Shown here: positions 53,224 to 63,833 of the stretch, piece after piece
Layout: the number at the start of each line of letters is the position of its first letter
Numbering within the stretch: position 1 is the stretch's first letter
Assembly: GCA_050015495.1 (NCBI GenBank)
Contig: JBEKBH010000018.1
Coordinates: 1 to 64,000 of the forward strand
Length of the DNA: 64,000 nt
Direction: 5' to 3'
Source of the DNA: Palsa-1439 sp050015495
Lineage (GTDB): Bacteria > Verrucomicrobiota > Verrucomicrobiia > Palsa-1439
Position numbers and translations under genes: made by a program
The notes under the pieces: model-generated
The model's database searches: none
Seen by the model: only the letters and a program-made list of their open reading frames with translations
Told to the model about the DNA's origin: nothing

Positions 53224-53997
53224 ATGGAAACCCCCATCGTCTTCGAGTCCAAGGGCCAACAGATCGTCGGCATGCTGCATCTGCCCGAGGGGCACGGTCG
53301 TTGTCCGGCGGCGTTGCTGCTGCACGGCTTTACCGGCACGAGAGTCGAACCTCACCGCATGTTCGTGAAGATTTCGCGGGCGCTGGCCGAGCATGGCGTT
53401 GCCAGTGTGCGGTTTGATTTCCGCGGATCGGGCGACAGTGCTGGCGATTTCGAGGACATGACGATCCGTTCGGAAGTGGCCGATTCCCTCGAAGCGATCC
53501 GATTTCTGGCGCGGCACAAGCGCGTCAACTCGCGGCGCCTCGCTCTCATCGGCATGAGCATGGGCGGCGCGGTCGCGGCGCACGTTGTCGCCCGCGAGAA
53601 ACACCGCATCCAATCACTGGTACTGCTGGCGCCGGTGGCCGAAGGCGAGGGCATTCTCGACGAGTTGTCGACGCCCGACGCCGTATCCTCGCTGGCGGAG
53701 ACGGGCATCACGGACCACGAGGGCAATCTGGTGGGGGTCGGGTTCATCCGCCAATTCGCCGACATGAGACCGTTGCGCGAGGTGGTGAAATGCCAATGCC
53801 CCGTGCTGCTCATTCATGGGGCGAAAGACGAGACTGTCCCTGTGCACCACACGGACATGTACGAGCACGCGCTGCAAACTCACAAGCGCGTCGTCAAGAA
53901 GGTCATTATCCCCGGCGCGGACCACACCTTCAACAGGCACATCTGGGAGTCCCGCGTCATCACCGAAACCGTCGACTGGCTCGGTGAGACGATGTAG
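53224..53997 (+). CDS. alpha/beta hydrolase (serine aminopeptidase-like)
   Basis: A 257-residue hydrolase. AALLLHGFTGTRVEPHR supplies the oxyanion region; nucleophile Ser in RLALIGMSMGGAVAAHV; Asp in LIHGAKDETVPVHHTDM; His in IIPGADHTFNRH. It resembles cytosolic lipase/esterase or dipeptidase-like hydrolases (YtpA/FrsA type). Start at ATG 53224, directly after a divergent PHP gene start; the broader open frame upstream (to 52825) is not used. No signal peptide. Confidence 0.9.
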   Translation: METPIVFESKGQQIVGMLHLPEGHGRCPAALLLHGFTGTRVEPHRMFVKISRALAEHGVASVRFDFRGSGDSAGDFEDMTIRSEVADSLEAIRFLARHKRVNSRRLALIGMSMGGAVAAHVVAREKHRIQSLVLLAPVAEGEGILDELSTPDAVSSLAETGITDHEGNLVGVGFIRQFADMRPLREVVKCQCPVLLIHGAKDETVPVHHTDMYEHALQTHKRVVKKVIIPGADHTFNRHIWESRVITETVDWLGETM

Positions 53998-54017
53998 CAG
54001 GGGCGCCTGTGCGCGAC

Positions 54018-54755
54018 CTATGACCCTTGGGGAAGCTCTTCCTCCGTCATCGCGAACCACAACGAGTCCGCCCATTCGCCATCAATGAAACGATCGCGGA
54101 GACACTCGGCTTCATTTCGCATGCGAAGCTTTGTCAACAGGCGGACCGCGGCTGTGTTCCGGCTGTCGCAGGTGGCGGTCACCCGATGCAGGCCGATGTC
54201 TTGCAGGCAAAACGAAAGCGCTGCCTGAAAGGCTTCGAAGCCGAAACTCTGGCGCTTGAAACTGTTGTTGATCTGGATTCGAAGAGACGCTTGCTGGCGA
54301 TTCGAATCCACATACTTCATCCACAACAGACCGATCAGTTTGTGACCGTCTCGTAGTACAACGCCGAGGGTTAGCTCACCCGAAGTGTCCGAGAGTTTTT
54401 CCTTCACCACGCGCTCAAGCCAGAGTTTGACCTCGGCTTCATCCATGGGAGGGCGCTCTTCGTAACGAAATGTCTCCGGGTCCGACAGGATTTCGAGTGC
54501 GTCGGGAAAATCCTCGAATTGAAACTTGCGCAAGACCAATCGAGGGGTTTCGATCGGGAGCGGCGGGGCGAAGCCTTCCTGATTGCCGCTACGCGGGACG
54601 ATAACGTCCTCGCCGCAATACGGGCAGGGCTGTGCGCTGCCGGCGCAATCCTCGGAATACTCCACCGAATTGCCGCACTTCGGGCAGGAAAAAGTGATGG
54701 AGGTTTCCTCGTTCAAGTTCCGTTTCGACAGCGTCTCGTCGGTTATGATGCCCAC
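54018..54755 (-). CDS. GNAT N-acetyltransferase with N-terminal zinc ribbon
   Basis: A 245-residue fusion. Residues 20-50 form a zinc ribbon (FSCPKCGNSVEYSEDCAGSAQPCPYCGEDV). From residue 68, the GNAT domain: IETPRLVLRKFQFEDFPDALEILSDPETF, then IGLLWMKYV, then FGFEAFQAALSFCLQDIGLHRVTATCDSRNTAAVRLLTKLRMRNEAECLRDR, with the acetyl-CoA loop RQSFGFEA and the N-T-A-A-V-R motif of RimJ-type acetyltransferases. It may acetylate ribosomal or other protein N-termini. Only a GTG start (54755) is available. Read away from uvrB. Confidence 0.85.
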   Translation of the reverse strand: MGIITDETLSKRNLNEETSITFSCPKCGNSVEYSEDCAGSAQPCPYCGEDVIVPRSGNQEGFAPPLPIETPRLVLRKFQFEDFPDALEILSDPETFRYEERPPMDEAEVKLWLERVVKEKLSDTSGELTLGVVLRDGHKLIGLLWMKYVDSNRQQASLRIQINNSFKRQSFGFEAFQAALSFCLQDIGLHRVTATCDSRNTAAVRLLTKLRMRNEAECLRDRFIDGEWADSLWFAMTEEELPQGS

Positions 54756-54827
54756 GACTGTGCGGTTTGGTCAAGCGCGTCATATCATGTAGCGAACGGC
54801 CTTGCGGGTGTGCTAAATTCACTCCTT

Positions 54828-56902
<2,075 letters not shown>

Positions 56903-56903
<1 letters not shown>

Positions 56904-57769
56904 TGACTGCTCTGCCACGAGAATTCATCCAGAACATTGTGCGCGCGGCGCTCGCCGAGGACGTCGGCGCGGGCGATATCACGACCGAAGCTGCGATCTC
57001 CGCTGACGAACGGGCGGAAGCGTGCCTCGTCGCCAAGAAGCCTTGTGTCGTGGCGGGTCTGCCGTTGGTGGAAGCGGTGTTTGCGCAAATCGACCCGGAG
57101 GTTGCAGTCAGATTGCTGGTCGTTGACGGCGACTTTGCGGGGAAGGGGACGCGTGTCTGTATCCTGCGCGGTTCCGCTCGGGGAATCCTGACCGGCGAGC
57201 GCACGGCGCTGAATTTTCTCCAGCGGCTTTCCGGAATCGCGACGCTGACTCGTCAGTTCATTGATGAAATCGCTGGCACAAAGGCTAGAATTCTGGACAC
57301 ACGCAAAACCACGCCCACATTGCGGGCGTTGGAGAAATACGCGGTGGGGGTCGGTGGTGGCACCAATCATCGCCTGGGTCTCTACGACGCCGTCATGATC
57401 AAGGACAATCATCGCGTCATTCTCGCCCGACTCGGTCCGAAGGCCCTTGGGGATGCGGTCGCGGCGGCACGCCAAAATCATCCGACCGTCCCCATCATCG
57501 TCGAAGCGGACACCTTGGAGCAGGTGGAAGAAGCGCTGGCCGCCGGTGCCAACCATATCTTGCTCGACAACATGACTCTGGACGAATTGCGCGACGCGGT
57601 GCGGCTGGTCGGCGGTCGCGCCAAGACGGAAGCCAGTGGCGGCATCACCCTCAAGACGGTCCGCGCCATCGCCCAAACCGGGGTCGATTACATCTCCGTT
57701 GGCGCTCTCACGCATTCGGCGCGCGCGGTGGATTTCTCGCTGGAGGTAGTCGATAAGGAGATTCTGTGA
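56903..57769 (+). CDS. nadC: nicotinate-nucleotide pyrophosphorylase
   Basis: Quinolinate phosphoribosyltransferase, 288 residues, forming nicotinate mononucleotide in de novo NAD synthesis. LAEDVGAGDITTEA, GERTALNFLQRLSGIAT, ILDTRKTTPTLRALEKYAVGVGGGTNHR, VMIKDNH and EASGGITLKTVRAIAQTGVDYISVGALTHS are all intact. The first base of its ATG is the last base of the uvrB stop (TGATG), and its own stop overlaps the next gene (GTGA). Confidence 0.97.
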
Positions 57770-59001
57770 CCGATCCGGGACAGGTGCCTCCGCTATTGTC
57801 GGCAGCCGTTCGACCTCCGAAGAACCAACTGCGATTATTCGTGGTGCGAGGCACGATTGTTGTGCTGTTGATTGCGGTGGGTCTCCTGTTGTGGAAGCCG
57901 TGGAATGCGCTGGATGATTCCCTGTTTGCGGCCTCGCACCGAGGGCACATCTTACAGGTCTCGTACTATTTGCTGCGAGGGGAAGACGTAAACGCCCAGA
58001 ACCCGCGGGGGTATACACCTTTGATGGGGGCCGCTTGGAATGGGCACATGGAGGTGGTTGATCTGCTGGTACATCACGGGGCAAACCTCGATCTGGATGA
58101 CGATGACGGCGAGACAGCGCTCATTTGGGCGGCGATTCGTGGTCAGGACAATGTTGTCGAGTACTTGATTGGCAAGGGGGCATCATTGAACCGGCAAGAC
58201 TTGCGGGGAAACACGGCCATCATCTGGGCCTTGCAAAATGACCATTCGTCCACGGCTCGGATCCTTTTGGAAGCCAAGGCCGATATTAATCTGGAGAACC
58301 GGGACGGTGAAACAGCGTTGACCAAAGCAGGCCAGCGCGGGCTCACCGGCATGGTCAGTATGCTCAAACATCACGGAGCGACGAGGAGGGGCGTGTCAAG
58401 CGGTACAAGTCCGTATCCGACAAAACCTCTTTCTAGCTCGCAATTGTGGGCATTGGCAACGACAGCCCTGCTCGTTCAGTATAACGGCGACAGTCACGAA
58501 TTACTTGGGTCAAGGCCATCTTGGGATCACATGTGGGGACAAAATGGATTACGTGATTGGTGGGGCGTCAACGATCGGCAGGACGCGATCCGTACACTCG
58601 ACTGGCTGTGGAACGATGGGCACCGCCTGAGGTATCAGGCGGAAGATCTATCGGGGCGTGCGAAGTCGCAGGCGCCCACACCGTACCTTGCTTGGGATTA
58701 CTGCCGTCTGATCTGGGTGGCTGGGGTATCGCACGTCGCAGGGTATTTGACGGAGGAAGAAGCTTGGGGAAGAATCATGCCCGCCGCGCGCGCGATACAA
58801 AGCAATTATTCGTCGTGGCGGGAAATGGGGGAGGATTACCTCCGAGGCCGTCAACGTTGGAATGGCAAGCGCGATTCCCAATTTGATGCCATCTTCCAGT
58901 TGCTGGTAGATCCAAAGAATTCGAGCAGCCCGTGGAACAAGAACGATTGGGGCACTGATTTGACCGATGTAACCACGAATTCCGTCGTCATCGGCCGCTA
59001 G
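57766..59001 (+). CDS. membrane-anchored ankyrin-repeat protein with DUF1266 domain
   Basis: A 411-residue protein. One membrane helix (LFVVRGTIVVLLIAVGLLLW) near residue 35; four to five ankyrin repeats (residues 60-210), e.g. NPRGYTPLMGAAWNGHMEVVDLLVHHGANLD and DLRGNTAIIWALQNDHSSTARILLEAKADIN; then a C-terminal DUF1266 domain (SSQLWALATTALL, WGVNDRQDAIRTLDWL, YLAWDYCRLIWVAGVSH, GEDYLRGRQRW). Ankyrin repeats mediate protein binding; DUF1266 is uncharacterised. GTG 57766 overlaps the nadC stop. Its place in a core metabolic operon, between nadC and birA, is unusual. Confidence 0.87.
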   Translation: MTDPGQVPPLLSAAVRPPKNQLRLFVVRGTIVVLLIAVGLLLWKPWNALDDSLFAASHRGHILQVSYYLLRGEDVNAQNPRGYTPLMGAAWNGHMEVVDLLVHHGANLDLDDDDGETALIWAAIRGQDNVVEYLIGKGASLNRQDLRGNTAIIWALQNDHSSTARILLEAKADINLENRDGETALTKAGQRGLTGMVSMLKHHGATRRGVSSGTSPYPTKPLSSSQLWALATTALLVQYNGDSHELLGSRPSWDHMWGQNGLRDWWGVNDRQDAIRTLDWLWNDGHRLRYQAEDLSGRAKSQAPTPYLAWDYCRLIWVAGVSHVAGYLTEEEAWGRIMPAARAIQSNYSSWREMGEDYLRGRQRWNGKRDSQFDAIFQLLVDPKNSSSPWNKNDWGTDLTDVTTNSVVIGR

Positions 59002-59053
59002 CGACGCAATTCTCTGGACGGGTGGCAAACTCGCTGGCTACAGTCATATCGCG

Positions 59054-60031
59054 ATGAACACGGGCACGGCGATTTTGGAGGCGTTTTACCAGGCGGCGGG
59101 ACAGTTCGTGCGGGCCGATGATCTGGGACGGCAATTGAAACTGCCCACGACGGTGGTGACGACGGAGGTCGCGGAACTGGAAAAGCTGGGGTACACAATC
59201 GAATCGCATCCGCATTTCGGTTATCGCCTGCTCGGCATTCCCGATCGCCTGACGGCGGACGACATCAAAGCCCGGCTGAAGACGAGGTTGATCGGCTCGG
59301 AGATTCTGGTATTCGAAGAGACGGCGTCCACGAACGACGTGGTCGAGCATCTGGCGAAGTCAGGGGCGCGCGAGGGATTGGTGGTGTTCGCCGAATCGCA
59401 AACACGCGGGCGGGGACGGCGCGGGCGCGCGTGGGTGTCGCCGCGTGGAAAGGGGCTGTGGTTTTCCGTGTTGCTGCGACCGACCCTGCCGCCGTCGGCC
59501 GCCAGCCGCCTCACTGTGGCAGCGGGCGTGGCCGTGGCGCGGGCGATTCGAGAAGTGGACCGCGTGGATGCGCGCATCAAATGGCCGAATGACGTGATCA
59601 TTGGTGATAAGAAATTGGCAGGGATCCTGACGGAGTTGCGAGTGGAGGCCGACGAAATCCTGATGGCGATTCTCGGCATTGGCATCGACGTGAATTGTGA
59701 ACAAGACGATTTCCCGAATGATTTGGCCCAGATTGCCACGTCACTCAAGCTGGAGTCGGGGAGAGCCCACGATCGCGTGGCCCTGGCAGCATGCGTGCTG
59801 GCGGCGTTGGACGAGTGGTATCAGTTGGCCCTCACGGATTTCGAGCCCGTCGCGGACGAATGGGCCAAACTATGCACGACACTGGGTCGGCAAATTGTGG
59901 TGACCATGGGCCAGCGCCGCATCGAAGGCTTCGCGCAAGCGCTGGACAGCGATGGCGCGCTGGTCATCCGGTGTGACAGCGGACAAACGGAACGAATCCT
60001 CGGCGGCGATCTGGTGGTGGAACGCGCATGA
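59054..60031 (+). CDS. birA: biotin ligase, bifunctional with HTH repressor domain
   Basis: A 325-residue biotin-[acetyl-CoA-carboxylase] ligase. Residues 1-60 are a winged HTH (ILEAFYQAAGQFVRADDLGRQL...VTTEVAELEKLGY), indicating a BirA that also represses biotin genes. Catalytic domain: FEETASTNDVVEHL, AESQTRGRGRRGRAWVSPRGKGLWFSVLLRP (biotinyl-AMP loop near residue 118) and IKWPNDVIIGDKKLAGIL. The C-terminal SH3-like domain ends with SGQTERILGGDLVVERA. Its stop overlaps the coaX start (ATGA). Confidence 0.95.
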   Translation: MNTGTAILEAFYQAAGQFVRADDLGRQLKLPTTVVTTEVAELEKLGYTIESHPHFGYRLLGIPDRLTADDIKARLKTRLIGSEILVFEETASTNDVVEHLAKSGAREGLVVFAESQTRGRGRRGRAWVSPRGKGLWFSVLLRPTLPPSAASRLTVAAGVAVARAIREVDRVDARIKWPNDVIIGDKKLAGILTELRVEADEILMAILGIGIDVNCEQDDFPNDLAQIATSLKLESGRAHDRVALAACVLAALDEWYQLALTDFEPVADEWAKLCTTLGRQIVVTMGQRRIEGFAQALDSDGALVIRCDSGQTERILGGDLVVERA

Positions 60032-60762
60032 AGAACGAGCGTCCGTTCTTGCTGGTCAACATCAACAACACGAATACCAGTTTCGCGCTGGCGAATACCC
60101 GGCGCATCCTGCATGTCATCAAGGTGCCGACGGCATCGGCGCGAGAGGTCCCATTCGGGCGAGCAGGTTTCTCCGGGATCGTGCTGTCGTCCGTCGTGCC
60201 GGCGGTGGCGAAACGCGTGCGGTGCCTGTTGCCGATGCGGCCGCTGGTGGTGAGTGCGGACATCGACCTCGGAATCGGTGTGCGCTACCCGCGCAAGAAA
60301 CAGATTGGTGCAGACCGCCTCGCCAACGCCGTCGCGGTCGTCGAACTGCACGGTGCGCCTGCGATCGTGGTCGATTTCGGGACGGCGGTGACATTCGACA
60401 TCGTCAACGGGCGCGGCGAATACGTGGGCGGCGTGATCGCCCCGGGCCTGGCATCGGTCACGGAATACCTTTACCAGCGCACCGCGTTGCTGCCGCGCAT
60501 CACACTGGCCGAACCAAAATCGGTAATTGGCAAGAGCACGGTCGATGCGATGCGGGTGGGCGCCGTGATTGGCTACCGCGGACTCGTGCGAGAGATTCTC
60601 GGCGCCCTGAAACGCGAGCGCGGCATGAAGCGGGCGATCATTGTGGCGACCGGCGGTTATGGCGACCTTATGGCGAAGAAGATTCGCGAGATCGAGCACG
60701 TAAATCCGTTGTTGACCCTGGAAGGTCTGCGGTTTATCTACCTGCGCAACCGGCCCGACTGA
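60028..60762 (+). CDS. coaX: type III pantothenate kinase
   Basis: First enzyme of CoA synthesis, 244 residues. VVDFGTAVTFDIV and the IGADRLANAVA motif, where Asp is the catalytic base, are intact, as are the pantothenate-site regions (GGVIAPGLASVTEYLYQRTALLP) and the C-terminal GGYGD. The N-terminal phosphate-1 motif, normally L-x-x-D-x-G-N-T-N-T, reads LLVNINNTNTSFAL: the conserved Asp and Gly are both Asn. Whether activity is kept is unclear (see findings). Translationally coupled to birA by a four-base overlap. Confidence 0.9.
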   Translation: MKNERPFLLVNINNTNTSFALANTRRILHVIKVPTASAREVPFGRAGFSGIVLSSVVPAVAKRVRCLLPMRPLVVSADIDLGIGVRYPRKKQIGADRLANAVAVVELHGAPAIVVDFGTAVTFDIVNGRGEYVGGVIAPGLASVTEYLYQRTALLPRITLAEPKSVIGKSTVDAMRVGAVIGYRGLVREILGALKRERGMKRAIIVATGGYGDLMAKKIREIEHVNPLLTLEGLRFIYLRNRPD

Positions 60763-60784
60763 GAGTGGGCTCCGGCGAATCACC

Positions 60785-61591
60785 ATGAACCGAATCGATG
60801 GGAAATTTCGCACGTTGCGCGCCGACGGGCAGAAGGGCTTTGTCGCGTACATCTGCGCGGGCGACCCGAATCTGCGAGCGACGGCGGAATTGGCCCGGGC
60901 GTTCGAGCGTGTGGGCGTGGACGTGCTGGAACTGGGCGTGCCATTCAGCGATCCGCTCGCGGATGGCGTGGTGAACCAGTTGGCGTCCGAACGGGCGTTG
61001 CGCGCCGGGACGACGTTGCGCGGGGTGCTGAAGACAGTGGCATCCCTGCGGCGCGGCGATCTTCGAGTCCCGATTGTATTCTACGTGTATTACAACGTCC
61101 TGCACCATTACGGGCTGAAGAAGTTTGTGCGCGATGCAGCGGCGGCGGGGGTCGATGGGGCGCTGGCGCTGGATCTGCCACCCGAGGAGGCGGATGCGTA
61201 CGAGAAGCTTATGAAGCGTGCGGGGCTGCATCCGATTTATCTCGTCGCGCCGACAACGCCCGTTGAGCGCATTCGTAAAATCGCGCGGCACGCCAGCGGG
61301 TTTATCTACTACGTCTCACGGGAGGGTGTGACCGGCATGCAGAAATCCATGGCTCCGGCGGTGACGACACACGTCGCGACGATTCGCAAACACTCGAAAT
61401 TGCCCGTGGCGATCGGCTTTGGAATCTCGAATCCGTCGCAAGCGCGAGCGGCGGCGCGAACGGCGGATGCGGTGGTGGTCGGCAGTGCGATTGTGAACCA
61501 GATCGCGGAACACGGCAAGGACCGCCAGATGGCGCTTAAGGTGGCACGGTTTGTCGGCGCGATGGTGCGCGGTGCGAAGGGAGCGAGGTGA
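60785..61591 (+). CDS. trpA: tryptophan synthase alpha subunit
   Basis: Retro-aldol cleavage of indole-3-glycerol phosphate; 268 residues. Catalytic Glu49 and Asp60 fall at the E. coli positions (ERVGVDVLELGVPFSDPLAD). GFVAYICAGDPNL, ALDLPPEEADAY, YYVSREGVTG and VAIGFGISNPSQARAAARTADAVVVGSAIV are intact. No trpB adjoins it, so the trp genes are dispersed. Start at ATG 60785, 22 bases after coaX. Confidence 0.97.
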   Translation: MNRIDGKFRTLRADGQKGFVAYICAGDPNLRATAELARAFERVGVDVLELGVPFSDPLADGVVNQLASERALRAGTTLRGVLKTVASLRRGDLRVPIVFYVYYNVLHHYGLKKFVRDAAAAGVDGALALDLPPEEADAYEKLMKRAGLHPIYLVAPTTPVERIRKIARHASGFIYYVSREGVTGMQKSMAPAVTTHVATIRKHSKLPVAIGFGISNPSQARAAARTADAVVVGSAIVNQIAEHGKDRQMALKVARFVGAMVRGAKGAR

Positions 61592-61592
61592 A

Positions 61593-62666
61593 ATGAACTG
61601 GGCGATCATCATGGCGGGTGGGTACGGCGAACGGTTCTGGCCGAAGAGCCGGCGGAAGCAGCCGAAGCAATTGCTACCGATTGTCGGCGACAAGACGATG
61701 ATCCAGCAGACGGTCGAGCGTGTGCGTCCGTTGGTGGGCGACGCGCGGATCGTCGTGGTGACCAACCGCGAACAGGTATCGCTGGTGCACAAGCAGCTTC
61801 CGCGGGTCAAGCACGTGATTGGCGAACCGATCGGGCGGAATACCGCGCCGTGTATTGGGGTGGCGGCGGCCATCATCGGCGCGCAGGATCCTGACGCGGT
61901 GATGGCAGTGCTGCCGGCGGATTCGTACATTCGCGATACGGAAGACTATCGGCGTGTTGTGGGTGACGCGTTGAAACTGGCGGCGACACGGGCAGTTCTG
62001 CTGACCATTGGGATCAAACCAACGTCGCCGCACACAGGGTATGGATACATTCAGGTTGGCGAGGATCTTCCTACCAAACTGGCGACAAAGTTCTGGAAGG
62101 CACGGCGGTTTGTGGAAAAACCGGACCGCAAGACGGCCGAGGAGTTTCTCGCCAGCGGCGATTATCTGTGGAACGCGGGTATGTTCGTGTGGTCATCGCG
62201 TGCGATCACGGAAGCATATCGGAAATATCAGCCGACGTTGTGGGAGGCGTGTTTGCGAATCCAGGCAGCGGCGGGCAAGAAGACGTTCGCGCGTGTTCTG
62301 GCCCGCGAATACCCGAAGATGGAGAAGATTTCGGTCGATTACGCCATCATGGAGAAAGCCGACAACGTCGTGGTGGCCAACGGTGATTTTGACTGGGACG
62401 ACGTGGGAGATTGGCCGGCGATAGGCCGTCACTACGAGAAGGATGGCAGCGGAAACGTCGCGCGCGGTGCATTCGTGGGGATCGACGCTTCGGAATGCAT
62501 TGTCGTGGGCGACAACAAGCACCTTGTCGCGGCGGTCGGCGTGCGGGATTTGGTGATCGTGCACACGCCGGATGCCACGCTGGTTTGCCACAAGAGCGAC
62601 GCGCAAAAGGTGCGCGAGATCGTCAAGAAACTCGGGGCGGAGAAGAAGTACAAGCGACTGTTGTGA
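61593..62666 (+). CDS. manC: mannose-1-phosphate guanylyltransferase
   Basis: Makes GDP-mannose from mannose-1-phosphate; 357 residues. MNWAIIMAGGYGERFWPKSR, QLLPIVGDKTMIQQTVERV, IGEPIGRNTAPCIGVAAA, VLPADSYI, FVEKPDRKTAEEFL, YLWNAGMFVWSS and FDWDDVGDWPAIGRH are diagnostic of the ManC/GMP family. There is no C-terminal isomerase domain. Supplies GDP-mannose for envelope polysaccharide. Start ATG 61593, one base after the trpA stop. Confidence 0.95.
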   Translation: MNWAIIMAGGYGERFWPKSRRKQPKQLLPIVGDKTMIQQTVERVRPLVGDARIVVVTNREQVSLVHKQLPRVKHVIGEPIGRNTAPCIGVAAAIIGAQDPDAVMAVLPADSYIRDTEDYRRVVGDALKLAATRAVLLTIGIKPTSPHTGYGYIQVGEDLPTKLATKFWKARRFVEKPDRKTAEEFLASGDYLWNAGMFVWSSRAITEAYRKYQPTLWEACLRIQAAAGKKTFARVLAREYPKMEKISVDYAIMEKADNVVVANGDFDWDDVGDWPAIGRHYEKDGSGNVARGAFVGIDASECIVVGDNKHLVAAVGVRDLVIVHTPDATLVCHKSDAQKVREIVKKLGAEKKYKRLL

Positions 62667-62670
62667 CGAA

Positions 62671-63099
62671 ATGCGGATCCTCGGCGTTGATTTTGGCCAC
62701 AAGCGCATCGGGCTGGCACTCAGCGATGAGACCGGCACGATCGCGCAGCCGCTCGATTACATTGATGGCGGTGCGATAGCCAAAGTCAGCGTTGAGTTGG
62801 CGCGGTTCTGCGACGAACGCAAGGTCGGCAAGATTGTGGTAGGAGTGCCCTTGCGGCTGGACGGAAAACCGAGCGAGCAGACCGAGCGGACGCTGGCGTT
62901 CATTGCGGAATTGCGGCGGGCGACGACGATTCCCGTGGCGCAATGGGATGAGCGGCTGACGAGCGTGCAAGCCGAGCGCGCGTTGCTGGAAGGAAACGTG
63001 CGGCGCAGCGAACGCAAGCAGAAGATCGACAAACTGGCCGCCCAAATCATGTTGCAGAGTTACCTCGATGCCACGAACCAACCTCCAGCCGAACCGTAG
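62671..63099 (+). CDS. ruvX: RuvX/YqgF family Holliday-junction resolvase-like protein
   Basis: A 142-residue protein with the RNase H-like fold of the YqgF family: MRILGVDFGHKRIGLALSDETG (Asp7), IVVGVPLRLDGKPSEQTERTLAF and WDERLTSVQAERALL, the family-conserved acidic positions. Known roles are 16S rRNA 5'-end processing (as YqgF/RuvX) and resolvase-like activity; the rRNA role is better supported. Start at ATG 62671, five bases after manC. It overlaps truA by 32 bases. Confidence 0.94.
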   Translation: MRILGVDFGHKRIGLALSDETGTIAQPLDYIDGGAIAKVSVELARFCDERKVGKIVVGVPLRLDGKPSEQTERTLAFIAELRRATTIPVAQWDERLTSVQAERALLEGNVRRSERKQKIDKLAAQIMLQSYLDATNQPPAEP

Positions 63100-63832
63100 G
63101 CATTTCAAGCTGACCATTGCGTACGACGGGACAAATTACGCGGGTTGGCAGTTGCAACCGAGCGGCAGCACAATCCAGGAGTTTGTCGAAGGCGCATTGG
63201 CGAAACTGGCGGGAGGCGCGGTGCGCGTCCACGGATCAGGCCGGACAGACGCAGGAGTTCATGCGAGAGCGCAGGTCGCCAACTGCTCCTTCCGCACTCG
63301 ACTGACGACGGCAACGCTTCTGCGAGCGTTAAACGCCAACCTTCCCGTGGACATTCGTGTGCGGCGGGTGCAGGAGGTGGACGCGCGATTCCATGCCCGA
63401 TTCTCGGCGAAGGGGAAGGAGTACCGGTACCAAATCGACTGCGGGGCCGTTGTTGATCCTTTCATGCGCGCCTACGCGTGGCATCACCCGAGGCCGCTGA
63501 CTGTCGTGGCAATGCGGCAGGCGGCGCGGCTGTTGAAGGGACGTCACGATTTCGCGGCGTTATCGGCGAACCCCATGCGGACGGTGAAAACAACCGTGCG
63601 GACGGTGTCAAGATTGTCGGTAACGAAGCGCGGAAATCTCTTGACCATCGCGGTTGCTGCCGATGGATTTCTTTACAAAATGGTGCGGTCGATTGTCGGC
63701 GCGTTGGTGAAGATCGGCGAGGGACGGATGACGGTCGAGCAACTGCAGAAGTTGGTGAAGGCGAAGAAGCGTAGCGCACAGGTTGAGACCGCACCGGCAC
63801 ACGGGTTATTCTTGTGGCAGGTTGATTACTGA
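63068..63832 (+). CDS. truA: tRNA pseudouridine synthase A
   Basis: Forms pseudouridine at positions 38-40 of tRNA anticodon arms; 254 residues. Catalytic Asp61 in VHGSGRTDAGVHARAQ. FKLTIAYDGTNYAGWQ, RALNANLPVDIRVRRV and GFLYKMVRSIVGALVKIGEG are intact. ATG 63068 lies inside ruvX; no later start codon precedes the conserved core, so the overlap is real. Confidence 0.96.
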   Translation: MPRTNLQPNRRHFKLTIAYDGTNYAGWQLQPSGSTIQEFVEGALAKLAGGAVRVHGSGRTDAGVHARAQVANCSFRTRLTTATLLRALNANLPVDIRVRRVQEVDARFHARFSAKGKEYRYQIDCGAVVDPFMRAYAWHHPRPLTVVAMRQAARLLKGRHDFAALSANPMRTVKTTVRTVSRLSVTKRGNLLTIAVAADGFLYKMVRSIVGALVKIGEGRMTVEQLQKLVKAKKRSAQVETAPAHGLFLWQVDY

Positions 63833-63833
63833 G

